A DNA stretch of 64,000 bases from Streptomyces sp. LUP30 (lineage in GTDB: Bacteria; Actinomycetota; Actinomycetes; Streptomycetales; Streptomycetaceae), in NCBI RefSeq assembly GCF_001746365.1, contig NZ_MJAJ01000040.1, positions 19,784 to 83,783 of the forward strand. The letters run 5' to 3'. This document shows, piece after piece, positions 36,698 through 45,867 of this stretch. Within the stretch, counting starts at the first letter, position 1. Each line of letters begins with the position of its first letter. The translations under genes were made by a program, and so were the position numbers. The notes under the pieces were generated by a model. That model saw nothing but the letters and a program-made list of their open reading frames with translations. It had not been told where the DNA came from and did not search any database.

Positions 36698-39369
36698 TGG
36701 AGTCGGCCGAGATTCGCCGCCGCTGGCTGAGCTTCTACGAGGAGCGCGGGCACACCGTCGTCCCTTCGGCGTCGCTCATCGCGGACGACCCGACTCTGCT
36801 CCTGGTCCCCGCCGGCATGGTCCCCTTCAAGCCGTACTTCCTCGGCGAGGTCAAGCCGCCGTGGTCGCGCGCCACCAGCGTGCAGAAGTGCGTGCGCACG
36901 CCCGACATCGAAGAGGTCGGCAAGACCACCCGCCACGGCACGTTCTTCCAGATGTGCGGCAACTTCTCCTTCGGCGACTACTTCAAGGAAGGCGCCGTCA
37001 AGTACGCCTGGGAGCTGCTCACCACGCCCCAGGACAAGGGCGGTTACGGCCTGGATCCGGAGCGGCTCTGGATCACCGTCTACAAGGACGACGACGAGGC
37101 CGAGCGCATCTGGCACGACGTCGTCGGTGTGCCCAAGGAGCGCATCCAGCGCCTCGGCATGAAGGACAACTACTGGTCCATGGGCGTCCCCGGCCCCTGC
37201 GGACCGTGTTCCGAGATCAACTACGACCGCGGCCCCGAGTTCGGCGTCGAGGGCGGCCCGGCCGTCAACGACGAGCGGTACGTGGAGATCTGGAACCTCG
37301 TCTTCATGCAGTACGAGCGCGGCGAGGGCATCGGCAAGGACAACTTCGAGATCCTGGGCGAGCTGCCGAGCAAGAACATCGACACGGGCCTCGGCCTGGA
37401 GCGCCTCGCCATGATTCTGCAGGGCGTGCAGAACATGTACGAGATCGACACCTCCATGGCCGTCATCAAGAAGGCCACCGAGCTGACCGGCGTCGAGTAC
37501 GGCCGTGCCCACGACTCGGACGTCTCCCTGCGCGTGGTCACCGACCACATGCGCACGTCCGTGATGCTCATCGGCGACGGCGTCACCCCCGGCAACGAGG
37601 GCCGCGGCTACGTGCTGCGCCGCATCATGCGCCGCGCCATCCGCAACATGCGCCTCCTCGGCGCCACCGGTCCGGTCGTCAAGGACCTCATCGACACCGT
37701 CATCGAGATGATGGGTCAGCAGTACCCGGAGCTCGTCACCGACCGGCAGCGCATCGAGACGGTGGCCCTCGCCGAGGAGGCCGCCTTCCTCAAGACCCTG
37801 AAGGCCGGCACGAACATCCTCGACACGGCCATCAGCGAGACGAAGCAGTCCGGCGGCGCGGTCCTCGCCGGCGACAAGGCCTTCCTGCTCCACGACACCT
37901 GGGGCTTCCCGATCGACCTCACCCTCGAGATGGCCGCCGAGCAGGGCCTCTCCGTGGACGAGGACGGCTTCCGCCGTCTGATGAAGGAGCAGCGGGACAA
38001 GGCCAAGGCCGACGCCCAGGCCAAGAAGACCGGCCACGCCGGTGTGGGCGCCTACCGCGAGATCGCCGACCAGGCCGGGGCGACCGACTTCATCGGCTAC
38101 TCCGACACCGAGGCCGAGTCGACGATCGTCGGCATCCTCGTCGACGGGGCCTCCTCGCCCGCCGCCACCGAGGGCGACGAGGTCGAGATCGTCCTCGACC
38201 GCACCCCGTTCTACGCCGAGGGCGGCGGCCAGATCGGCGACACCGGCCGGATCAGGCTGGACACCGGCGCGATCGTCGAGATCCGCGACACCCAGAAGCC
38301 GGTTCCCGGCGTGTACGTCCACAAGGGCGTCGTCCAGGTCGGCGAGGTCACGGTCGGCGCCAAGGCCCACGCCTCGATCGACCGGCGTCGCCGCACGGCC
38401 ATCGCCCGCGCCCACTCCGCCACCCACCTCACCCACCAGGCGCTGCGGGACGCCCTCGGTCCGACGGCCGCCCAGGCCGGTTCCGAGAACCAGCCCGGCC
38501 GCTTCCGCTTCGACTTCGGCTCCCCGGCCGCCGTTCCGACGGCCGTGATGACCGACGTCGAGCAGAAGATCAACGAGGTGCTGGCCCGCGAACTCGACGT
38601 CCAGGCCGAGGTCATGGGCATCGACGAGGCCAAGAAGCAGGGCGCCATCGCCGAGTTCGGCGAGAAGTACGGCGAGCGCGTCCGCGTCGTCACCATCGGC
38701 GACTTCTCCAAGGAGCTGTGCGGCGGCACGCATGTGCACAACACCGCTCAGCTCGGACTGGTCAAGCTGCTGGGAGAGTCGTCCATCGGTTCCGGCGTGC
38801 GCCGGATCGAGGCCCTCGTCGGCGTCGACGCCTACAACTTCCTCGCCCGTGAGCACACGGTCGTCGCCCAGCTCCAGGAGCTGATCAAGGGACGTCCCGA
38901 GGAGCTCCCGGAGAAGGTCTCCGCCATGCTCGGCAAGCTGAAGGACGCCGAGAAGGAGATCGAGAAGTTCCGCGCCGAGAAGGTACTGCAGGCCGCCGCG
39001 GGTCTCGTGGACTCCGCCAAGGACGTCCGCGGCATCGCCGTCGTCACCGGCCAGGTCCCGGACGGCACCACGCCGGACGACCTGCGCAGGCTGGTTCTCG
39101 ACGTGCGCGGCCGCATCCAGGGCGGCCGGGCCGCGGTGGTCGCCCTGTTCACGGTGAACAACGGCAAGCCGCTGACGGTCATCGCCACCAACGAGGCCGC
39201 CCGTGAGCGTGGTCTCAAGGCCGGCGAGCTGGTCCGTACGGCCGCCAAGACGCTCGGCGGCGGCGGTGGCGGCAAGCCGGACGTCGCTCAGGGCGGCGGC
39301 CAGAACGCGGCCGCCGTCGGCGAGGCCGTGGACGCCGTCGAGCGCCTCGTGGCGGAAACGGCCAAGTGA
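36697..39369 (+). CDS. alaS: Alanyl-tRNA synthetase
   Basis: 890 residues from an ATG at 36697, overlapping the previous stop by 1 bp. Class II catalytic core: RCxRTPDIEEVGKTTRHGTFFQMCGNF-type block and GLGLERL. The editing domain has HSATHLTHQAL (HxxxH) and CGGTHVHNTAQLG (the Cys-His zinc/editing pair). The C-Ala domain ends the protein with GGGGGGKPDVAQGGG (GGG/KPD), typical. It ends in a GTGA overlap with ruvX. Confidence 0.98.
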   Translation: MESAEIRRRWLSFYEERGHTVVPSASLIADDPTLLLVPAGMVPFKPYFLGEVKPPWSRATSVQKCVRTPDIEEVGKTTRHGTFFQMCGNFSFGDYFKEGAVKYAWELLTTPQDKGGYGLDPERLWITVYKDDDEAERIWHDVVGVPKERIQRLGMKDNYWSMGVPGPCGPCSEINYDRGPEFGVEGGPAVNDERYVEIWNLVFMQYERGEGIGKDNFEILGELPSKNIDTGLGLERLAMILQGVQNMYEIDTSMAVIKKATELTGVEYGRAHDSDVSLRVVTDHMRTSVMLIGDGVTPGNEGRGYVLRRIMRRAIRNMRLLGATGPVVKDLIDTVIEMMGQQYPELVTDRQRIETVALAEEAAFLKTLKAGTNILDTAISETKQSGGAVLAGDKAFLLHDTWGFPIDLTLEMAAEQGLSVDEDGFRRLMKEQRDKAKADAQAKKTGHAGVGAYREIADQAGATDFIGYSDTEAESTIVGILVDGASSPAATEGDEVEIVLDRTPFYAEGGGQIGDTGRIRLDTGAIVEIRDTQKPVPGVYVHKGVVQVGEVTVGAKAHASIDRRRRTAIARAHSATHLTHQALRDALGPTAAQAGSENQPGRFRFDFGSPAAVPTAVMTDVEQKINEVLARELDVQAEVMGIDEAKKQGAIAEFGEKYGERVRVVTIGDFSKELCGGTHVHNTAQLGLVKLLGESSIGSGVRRIEALVGVDAYNFLAREHTVVAQLQELIKGRPEELPEKVSAMLGKLKDAEKEIEKFRAEKVLQAAAGLVDSAKDVRGIAVVTGQVPDGTTPDDLRRLVLDVRGRIQGGRAAVVALFTVNNGKPLTVIATNEAARERGLKAGELVRTAAKTLGGGGGGKPDVAQGGGQNAAAVGEAVDAVERLVAETAK

Positions 39370-39842
39370 GCGAGCCGATGCGCAAGGGCCGTCGACTCGC
39401 GATCGACGTCGGGGACGCCCGGATCGGGGTCGCCTCGTGCGACCCCGACGGGATCCTCGCCACTCCGGTGGAGACGGTCCCCGGCCGGGACGTCCCGGCG
39501 GCTCATCGGCGGCTGTCACAGCTGGTCGAGGAGTACGAGCCGATCGAGGTCGTCGTCGGTCTCCCTCGCTCCCTCAAGGGGGGCGAGGGGCCCGCCGCGG
39601 TGAAGGTGCGCGGATTCGCACAGGAGCTGGCGAACAGAATCGCGCCCGTATCCGTACGTCTGGTGGACGAGAGGATGACGACCGTGACGGCCAGTCAGGG
39701 ACTGCGTGCCTCAGGCGTGAAGGCGAAGAAGGGCCGGTCGGTGATCGACCAGGCAGCCGCTGTGATCATCCTGCAGCAGGCGCTGGAATCCGAACGAGTG
39801 TCAGGCAAAGCACCGGGCGAGGGCGTCGAAGTGGTCATCTGA
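39366..39842 (+). CDS. ruvX: RuvX/YqgF-family putative Holliday junction resolvase / rRNA-processing nuclease
   Basis: 158 residues from a GTG at 39366 that overlaps the alaS stop. RNase H-fold: strand 1 RLAIDVGDARIGVASCDPDG with the first catalytic Asp, VVGLPRSLKGGEGPAA, LVDERMTTVTA (Glu) and a terminal Asp in IDQAAAVIILQQAL. In E. coli the homologue processes the 16S rRNA 5' end; resolvase activity has been reported elsewhere. It forms the conserved alaS-ruvX-mltG-aroE string. Confidence 0.95.
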   Translation: MSEPMRKGRRLAIDVGDARIGVASCDPDGILATPVETVPGRDVPAAHRRLSQLVEEYEPIEVVVGLPRSLKGGEGPAAVKVRGFAQELANRIAPVSVRLVDERMTTVTASQGLRASGVKAKKGRSVIDQAAAVIILQQALESERVSGKAPGEGVEVVI

Positions 39843-39965
39843 TCGCGATACGGTAACGTTCCGCGCGATGTGGCGGTGTTCGAACAGCCGCCGCACAGAG
39901 AGAGGCGGAACGGTGATGGGCCCGCGAAGGCCGAGTGATCGCCGCCTTGCGGCTCTAGGGGATCG

Positions 39966-41849
39966 ATGACTGAGTATGGCCGGGGCCCAGGCTCCGAACC
40001 GTGGCATCCGGAGGACCCGTTGTACGGGGACGGCGGATGGGAAGGGCAGCAGGCCCCCACGGGTCATCAGCCTGCCTACGGCGGCCAGCAGCAGCACCAC
40101 TACCCGCAGCAGCAGGACCCTCAGCACCCGCAGCACCCTCAGCAGTCAGAGTACGGAGACTGGGGCCAGGGGCAGCAGTACGACCGGCAACAGGCCCCGT
40201 ACGACCCGCAGTACCAGGGCTACGGCCAGCAGCAGTACACCGATCCGGGCCAGCAGCAGTACCCCGATCAAGGCCAGCAGCAGTACCCCGATCAAGGCCA
40301 GCAGCAGTACGGCGATCAGGGACAGCAGCAGTACGCCCATCAGAACCAGCAGCACCAGAACCAGCAGCACGGCTACCACGAGGGGTACCAGGAGGGCGGC
40401 TGGGACGGGACGGGCACGCATGCCCACGTCCCCTACGCGGCCGACCCCGGTGACCCCTACGGCCAGCAGGCCGCCGCCTACGGCGCGGAACAGCCGGACT
40501 TCTACGGCACTCCGGACGCGTATCCGCCGCCCGAGCCGCCCGCCCGGCGCCGGCCCGAGCCCGAGCCCGAAGCCGAACCGGAGCCCGAGGCGGCGCCGGA
40601 GTCCGGATCCGAGCAGAACACCGACTGGGATCCGGGACCCGACCAGGGGGAGCACGCGTTCTTCGCGGGCGGCGACGCCGATGCCGACGACGAGGACGAC
40701 GAGGAGTCGGACCGCGGGAAGCGCCGAAGCCGCGCAGGCAAAGGCGCGAAGGGCACGAAGAGCAAGAAGAAGAGCCGCAACGGCTGCGCCTGTCTGATCG
40801 TCGTCCTGGTGTTCGCGGGCGGCATCGGAGGCGTCGGCTACGTCGGGTACCACTACTACAAGAATCGTTACAGCGCGGCTCCGGACTTCGCCGGCGGGGG
40901 CACCGGCCAGACCGTGAGCGTGGAGGTTCCCAAAGGCTCGGGCGGCGCGGACATCGGCCGTCTGCTGAAGGAGGCCGGCGTCGTCAAGAGCGTCGACGCC
41001 TTCGTGTCCGCGTGCACGTCCAATCCGGACGGGGGCAAGATCCAGGCGGGTGCGTACATCCTGAAGAAGCAGATGTCCGCGAAGAGCGCCGTCGCGATGA
41101 TGCTCGACCCCAAGAGCCAGGCCAACGTGCTGGTGACGCCGGGGCAGCGGAACGTGGCGGTCTACCGGAGCATCGACGCGAAACTCGGCCTCGCCGAGGG
41201 CGCCACCCGGAAGGTCGCGGAGAGCAAGTACGCGACGCTCGGGCTACCCAAGTGGGCCGACGACAACAGGGAGATCAAGGACCCGTTGGAGGGCTTCCTC
41301 TTCCCGGGCACCTACGGGGCCGCCAAGGGCATGAAGCCGGAGACGGTCCTCAAGGCGATGGTCGACCACGCCAACGACGTGTACGGCAGGTACGACTTCG
41401 TGGCCAAGGCCAAGGCGCTCAAGCTGGAGAGTCCGCTCCAGGTCATCACGGTCGCCAGCCTGGTCCAGGCCGAGGGCAAGACGCACGACGACTACCGCAA
41501 GATGGCGGAGGTCGTCTACAACCGCCTCAAGCCCACCAACGACCAGACCAACCAGTTGCTGCAGTTCGACTCGACCTTTAACTACCTGAAGGGCGAGAGC
41601 AAGATCCACATCAGCGAGTCCGAGATCAACAGCAACAAGGACCCGTACAACACCTACACCAACAGGGGCCTGCCTCCCGGTCCGATCGGCAACCCCGGTG
41701 AGGACGCGCTGAAGGCCACGCTGAATCCGACCTCCGACGGCTGGATCTACTTCGTGGCCACCGACGGCAAGAGCAACACCGAATTCGCCAAGACCTACGC
41801 CGAATTCAAGCGACTCAAGGAAAAGTTCGATGCCAGCTCGGGCAACTGA
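39966..41849 (+). CDS. mltG: Endolytic murein transglycosylase MltG with long Gln/Tyr-rich cytoplasmic tail
   Basis: 627 residues from an ATG at 39966; E. coli MltG has 340, and the extra length is the N-terminus. Residues 1-140 are Gln/Tyr/Pro/Gly-rich, including QQQY repeats of 8 residues (24-bp DNA repeats at 40224-40343). A Pro/Glu then an acidic patch, then a Lys/Arg-rich strip (RGKRRSRAGKGAKGTKSKKK) precede the membrane helix (about 272-292). The outer YceG domain has the catalytic Glu in ASLVQAEGKTHDDYRKMAEVV (about Glu503) and ends near RLKEKFDASSGN. It cleaves nascent glycan chains. The 3' end overlaps aroE by 20 bp. Confidence 0.93.
   Translation: MTEYGRGPGSEPWHPEDPLYGDGGWEGQQAPTGHQPAYGGQQQHHYPQQQDPQHPQHPQQSEYGDWGQGQQYDRQQAPYDPQYQGYGQQQYTDPGQQQYPDQGQQQYPDQGQQQYGDQGQQQYAHQNQQHQNQQHGYHEGYQEGGWDGTGTHAHVPYAADPGDPYGQQAAAYGAEQPDFYGTPDAYPPPEPPARRRPEPEPEAEPEPEAAPESGSEQNTDWDPGPDQGEHAFFAGGDADADDEDDEESDRGKRRSRAGKGAKGTKSKKKSRNGCACLIVVLVFAGGIGGVGYVGYHYYKNRYSAAPDFAGGGTGQTVSVEVPKGSGGADIGRLLKEAGVVKSVDAFVSACTSNPDGGKIQAGAYILKKQMSAKSAVAMMLDPKSQANVLVTPGQRNVAVYRSIDAKLGLAEGATRKVAESKYATLGLPKWADDNREIKDPLEGFLFPGTYGAAKGMKPETVLKAMVDHANDVYGRYDFVAKAKALKLESPLQVITVASLVQAEGKTHDDYRKMAEVVYNRLKPTNDQTNQLLQFDSTFNYLKGESKIHISESEINSNKDPYNTYTNRGLPPGPIGNPGEDALKATLNPTSDGWIYFVATDGKSNTEFAKTYAEFKRLKEKFDASSGN
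40224..40343 (+). repeat. In-frame 24-bp tandem repeat in mltG
   Basis: Five units of 24 bp, each starting GGCCAGCAGCAGTAC (the last GGACAGCAGCAGTAC). Units two and three are identical. Each encodes an octapeptide of the form GQQQYxDx. Period keeps frame, so copy number could change without breaking mltG. Confidence 0.92.
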
Positions 41850-42687
41850 CGCCCGCCGGGCCGCCGTGCTCGGCAGCCCCATCGCCCACTCCCTCTCCCC
41901 GGCGCTGCACCGTGCCGCGTACGAGGCGCTGGAACTCACCGGCTGGACGTACGACCGATTCGACGTCGACGAGGATGCCCTGGCCGCCTTCCTCGACGGG
42001 CTGGGCGCCGAGTGGACCGGTCTGTCGCTGACCATGCCGCTGAAGCGCGCGGTCATCCCGTTGCTCGACGAGATCAGCGAGACCGCGGCCTCCGTCGAGG
42101 CGGTCAACACCCTCGTGTTCACCGAGGACGGCCGTCGGCTCGGCGACAACACCGACGTCCCCGGCATGGTCGACGCGCTGCGCGAGCGCGGAATCGAACA
42201 GGTCGAGTCGGCCGCGATCCTCGGCGCCGGCGCCACCGCGTCCTCCGCCCTGGCCGCGCTCACCCGGGTCTGCACCGGTCGGATCGTCGCCTACGTGCGC
42301 AGCGAGGCCCGCGCGGCCGAGATGCGGCAGTGGGGCGAGCGGCTCGACGTCGAGATCCTGATCGCCGACTGGGCGGACGCCGCCGACGCGCTGAACTTCC
42401 CGCTGGTCGTCGCGACCACCCCGGCCGGGGCCACGGACGCCCTCGCCGCGTCCGTGCCGGAGCGCCCCGCCACCCTCTTCGACGTGCTCTACGACCCCTG
42501 GCCGACCGAGCTGGCCGCGCGCTGGTCCATGTTCGGCGGCGCCGTGGTCAGCGGCCTCGACCTGCTGGTGCACCAGGCCGTGCTCCAGGTGGAGCAGATG
42601 ACCGGTCGCGCCCCGGCCCCGGTGGAGGCCATGCGCCGGGCGGGCGAGCGGGCCCTCGCCTCCCGCCGAGCGCCGCACCGCCCGTGA
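41830..42687 (+). CDS. aroE: Shikimate dehydrogenase
   Basis: 285 residues from an ATG at 41830, overlapping mltG by 20 bp. Substrate-binding block VLGSPIAHSLSPALHRAAYEAL (Ser-x-Ser) and TMPLKRAVIP with the catalytic Lys, Asn in SVEAVNTLV, Asp in GDNTDVPGM. The dinucleotide motif is AILGAGATASSALAAL (GxGxTA form). Reduces 3-dehydroshikimate using NADPH. It is followed by aroC after 172 bp. Confidence 0.95.
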   Translation: MPARATDARRAAVLGSPIAHSLSPALHRAAYEALELTGWTYDRFDVDEDALAAFLDGLGAEWTGLSLTMPLKRAVIPLLDEISETAASVEAVNTLVFTEDGRRLGDNTDVPGMVDALRERGIEQVESAAILGAGATASSALAALTRVCTGRIVAYVRSEARAAEMRQWGERLDVEILIADWADAADALNFPLVVATTPAGATDALAASVPERPATLFDVLYDPWPTELAARWSMFGGAVVSGLDLLVHQAVLQVEQMTGRAPAPVEAMRRAGERALASRRAPHRP

Positions 42688-42859
42688 CCGACCCGGGCGT
42701 CCCGCCGTCCGCTTGCTGGACCGGCGACCGGCTTCGGGGCCGGGACGTGGGAGGATCGGGGGTGGCGGGCCAGGGCCGCGCACCCGGTCACGCCGACGAC
42801 GTACGCGAAGGACGCGCGTACGCAGAGCAGTACCAGGGCGCGAGCACTGAGGAGCATCG

Positions 42860-44044
42860 TTGAGCAGGCTGCGTTGGCTGACCGCGGGGGAATCCCACGG
42901 TCCCGCACTTGTCGCGACGCTGGAGGGCCTTCCCGCCGGCGTGCCGATCACCACCGAGATGGTCGCCGACCACCTCGCGCGGCGACGGCTCGGCTATGGG
43001 CGCGGTGCGCGGATGAAGTTCGAGCGCGACGAGATCACCTTCCTCGGCGGCGTCCGGCACGGTCTGACCATGGGTTCGCCGGTCGCCGTCATGGTGGGCA
43101 ACACGGAGTGGCCCAAGTGGGAACAGGTCATGGCGGCCGACCCGGTCGACCCGGAGATCCTCGCGGGCCTCGCCCGCAACGCCCCGCTCACCCGGCCGCG
43201 CCCCGGCCACGCCGACCTCGCCGGAATGCAGAAGTACGGCTTCGACGAGGCCCGCCCGATCCTGGAGCGCGCCTCCGCGCGGGAGACCGCCGCCCGGGTC
43301 GCCCTCGGCGCGGTCGCCCGGTCGTACCTCAAGGAGACGGCCGGCATCGAGATCGTCTCCCACGTCGTGGAGCTGGCCGCCGCCAAGGCGCCGTACGGCG
43401 TCCTGCCGACCCCGGCCGACGTCGAGAAGCTGGACGCCGACCCGGTCCGCTGCCTGGACGCGGACGCGTCGAAGGCGATGGTCGCGGAGATCGACCAGGC
43501 CCACAAGGACGGCGACACCCTCGGCGGCGTCGTCGAAGTGCTGGCCTACGGCGTCCCGGTCGGACTCGGCTCGCACGTGCACTGGGACCGCCGGCTGGAC
43601 GCCCGGCTGGCCGCCGCGCTGATGGGCATCCAGGCGATCAAGGGCGTGGAGGTCGGCGACGGCTTCGACCTCGCGCGCGTGCCGGGCTCGAAGGCGCACG
43701 ACGAGATCCTCGCCACCGGCGACGGCATCAAGCGCGCCTCCGGCCGCTCCGGCGGCACCGAGGGCGGACTGACCACCGGCGAGCTGCTGCGCGTGCGCGC
43801 GGCGATGAAGCCGATCGCGACCGTGCCGCGGGCCCTGCAGACGGTCGACGTCGCCACGGGCGAGGCGACCCAGGCGCATCACCAGCGTTCCGACGTGTGC
43901 GCGGTCCCGGCCGCCGGCATCGTCGCCGAGGCGATGGTCGCGCTGGTGCTGGCGGACGCGGTGGCGGAGAAGTTCGGCGGCGACAGCGTCGTCGAGACCC
44001 GTCGCAACGTGCGCTCGTACCTCGACAACCTGCACATCCGATGA
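42860..44044 (+). CDS. aroC: Chorismate synthase
   Basis: 394 residues from a TTG at 42860 with GAGGAG upstream. The start gives MSRLRWLTAGESHG, the family signature N-terminus. FMN/substrate blocks RPRPGHADLAGMQKYGF, ARETAARVALGAVA and the C-terminal HHQRSDVCAVPAAGIVAEAM are intact. Converts EPSP to chorismate with reduced FMN. It is coupled to aroK by ATGA. Confidence 0.97.
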   Translation: MSRLRWLTAGESHGPALVATLEGLPAGVPITTEMVADHLARRRLGYGRGARMKFERDEITFLGGVRHGLTMGSPVAVMVGNTEWPKWEQVMAADPVDPEILAGLARNAPLTRPRPGHADLAGMQKYGFDEARPILERASARETAARVALGAVARSYLKETAGIEIVSHVVELAAAKAPYGVLPTPADVEKLDADPVRCLDADASKAMVAEIDQAHKDGDTLGGVVEVLAYGVPVGLGSHVHWDRRLDARLAAALMGIQAIKGVEVGDGFDLARVPGSKAHDEILATGDGIKRASGRSGGTEGGLTTGELLRVRAAMKPIATVPRALQTVDVATGEATQAHHQRSDVCAVPAAGIVAEAMVALVLADAVAEKFGGDSVVETRRNVRSYLDNLHIR

Positions 44045-44556
44045 GCGGGCCACGCGTCGTCCTGGTGGGCCCCATGGGCGTCGGCAAGTCCACCGTCGGG
44101 CGACTGCTCGCCGAGCGGCTCGGCGTCGCCTACCGCGACACCGACGACGACATCGTCGCCGAGGCGGGGCGCAGCATCGCGGAGGTCTTCGTCGACGAGG
44201 GCGAGGACGCCTTCCGTGCGATGGAGAAGCAGGCCGTGCGGCGCGCCCTCGCCGAGCACGACGGCGTCCTGGCGCTCGGCGGCGGCTCGATCCTGGACCC
44301 GGACACGCGCGACCTGCTGGCCGGTCAGCGCGTGCTCTACCTGGCGATGGACGTCGAGGAGGCGGTCAAGCGCACCGGCCTGAACGCGGCCCGCCCGTTG
44401 CTCGCCGTCAACCCGCGCAAGCAGTGGCGCGAGTTGATGGAGGCCCGGCGCCCTCTGTACGAGGGCGTCGCCACCGCGGTCGTGACCACGGACGGCCGTA
44501 CGCCCGAAGAGGTCAGCCAAGCAGCCCTGGACGCACTGGAGTTGAAGGAAGCATGA
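44041..44556 (+). CDS. aroK: Shikimate kinase
   Basis: 171 residues from an ATG at 44041 that overlaps the aroC stop. P-loop LVGPMGVGKSTVGR, shikimate-binding RDTDDDIVAEAG (Asp), GGGSILD and the lid RPLLAVNPRKQWRELMEARRPLY. Phosphorylates shikimate with ATP. It is coupled to aroB by ATGA. Confidence 0.97.
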   Translation: MSGPRVVLVGPMGVGKSTVGRLLAERLGVAYRDTDDDIVAEAGRSIAEVFVDEGEDAFRAMEKQAVRRALAEHDGVLALGGGSILDPDTRDLLAGQRVLYLAMDVEEAVKRTGLNAARPLLAVNPRKQWRELMEARRPLYEGVATAVVTTDGRTPEEVSQAALDALELKEA

Positions 44557-45647
44557 GCAGCGAGTCCGTGACGCGGATCCGGATCGGCGGCAGTGCGGGG
44601 ACGGACCCCTACGAGGTGCTGGTCGGCCGTCAGCTGCTGGGTGAGCTCGGCGGCCTGATCGGCGACCGCGTCAAGCGGGTCGCCGTGATCCACCCCGAGG
44701 CGCTCGCCGAGACCGGGGACGCGCTCCGCGCCGACCTGGCCGGGCAGGGCTTCGACGCCGTCGCCATCCAGGTGCCCAACGCGGAGGAGGCCAAGACCGC
44801 CGAGGTCGCGGCCTACTGCTGGAAGGCGCTCGGTCAGTCCGGGTTCACCCGCACGGACGTCGTCGTGGGCGTCGGCGGCGGCTCGACCACCGACCTGGCC
44901 GGGTTCGTCGCCGCGACCTGGCTGCGCGGGGTGCGCTGGGTCGCCGTCCCGACGACGGTGCTCGCCATGGTCGACGCGGCCGTCGGCGGCAAGACCGGCA
45001 TCAACACCGCCGAGGGCAAGAACCTCGTCGGCTCCTTCCACCCGCCGGCCGGGGTGCTGTGCGACCTGGCCGCGCTCGACTCCCTCCCGGTGAACGACTA
45101 CGTCTCGGGCCTGGCCGAGATCATCAAGGCCGGTTTCATCGCCGACCCGGTGATCCTTGACCTCATCGAGTCCGACCCGGAGGCCGCGCGCACCCCGCAG
45201 GGTCCGCACACCGCCGAGCTCATCGAGCGCTCCATCAGGGTCAAGGCGGACGTCGTGTCCTCCGACCTCAAGGAGTCCGGCCTGCGGGAGATCCTCAACT
45301 ACGGCCACACCCTCGCGCACGCCATCGAGAAGAACGAGCGCTACAAGTGGCGGCACGGCGCGGCCGTCTCCGTGGGCATGCACTTCGCCGCCGAACTGGG
45401 CCGCCTCGCGGGCCGCCTGGACGACGCCACGGCCGACCGGCACCGCACGGTCCTGGAGTCGGTGGGCCTCCCGCTGCACTACCGCCTCGACCAGTGGCCC
45501 AAGCTGCTGGAGAACATGAAGGTCGACAAGAAGTCCCGTGGCGACCTGCTGCGCTTCATCGTCCTGGACGGCCTGGCCAAGCCGACCGTCCTCGAAGGGC
45601 CCGACCCGGCCGTTCTGCTCGCCGCGTACGGCGAGGTGGGCGAGTAG
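44553..45647 (+). CDS. aroB: 3-dehydroquinate synthase
   Basis: 364 residues from an ATG at 44553 that overlaps the aroK stop. NAD+ motif VVVGVGGGSTTDLAGFVAA, metal-binding Glu and His in LAEIIKAG and REILNYGHTLAHAIE, with KTGINTAEGKNLVGSFHPP. Second enzyme of the shikimate pathway. aroE-aroC-aroK-aroB form a near-continuous set. Confidence 0.97.
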   Translation: MSSESVTRIRIGGSAGTDPYEVLVGRQLLGELGGLIGDRVKRVAVIHPEALAETGDALRADLAGQGFDAVAIQVPNAEEAKTAEVAAYCWKALGQSGFTRTDVVVGVGGGSTTDLAGFVAATWLRGVRWVAVPTTVLAMVDAAVGGKTGINTAEGKNLVGSFHPPAGVLCDLAALDSLPVNDYVSGLAEIIKAGFIADPVILDLIESDPEAARTPQGPHTAELIERSIRVKADVVSSDLKESGLREILNYGHTLAHAIEKNERYKWRHGAAVSVGMHFAAELGRLAGRLDDATADRHRTVLESVGLPLHYRLDQWPKLLENMKVDKKSRGDLLRFIVLDGLAKPTVLEGPDPAVLLAAYGEVGE

Positions 45648-45653
45648 GACCGC

Positions 45654-45677
45654 CGGGCGGCCGGGTAGGTCCGCCCG
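45654..45677 (+). terminator. Hairpin after aroB
   Basis: CGGGCGG/CCGCCCG with a 10-nt loop, 7 nt past the aroB stop. No clear T-tract. Probable transcript end before the P-loop gene. Confidence 0.55.
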
Positions 45678-45792
45678 CTCCCCTTCCGCCCGATTCGCCG
45701 TCCACATCGGGCACTTCGGACCGCCCCCGGCCGTTCACCGAACGACAGCCGGGGGCGATACCGTTCGGACGGGGGCACCTCCACACGCCCTT

Positions 45793-45798
45793 TAGGCT
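45793..45798 (+). promoter_or_regulatory. Possible -10 element (TAGGCT) for the P-loop gene
   Basis: TAGGCT lies 70 bp before the ATG at 45868. It argues for that start over an earlier GTG at 45799, which would sit on the transcription start. No -35 match is evident. Confidence 0.35.
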
Positions 45799-45867
45799 GT
45801 GGTGAGACAGGGGGGCCGCGCCCCCACAGCCAGCGCCCATTGCCTGTACGAGACGGAGTGGCACCGG

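Noticed and set aside
36226..39519. 1097-residue minus-strand open frame over alaS
   Set aside because: Same cause: antisense to a strongly coding gene with clear catalytic motifs on the plus strand.
40224..40343. 24-bp repeats in mltG as a CRISPR or mobile element
   Set aside because: In-frame codon repeats inside a coding region with no spacers.
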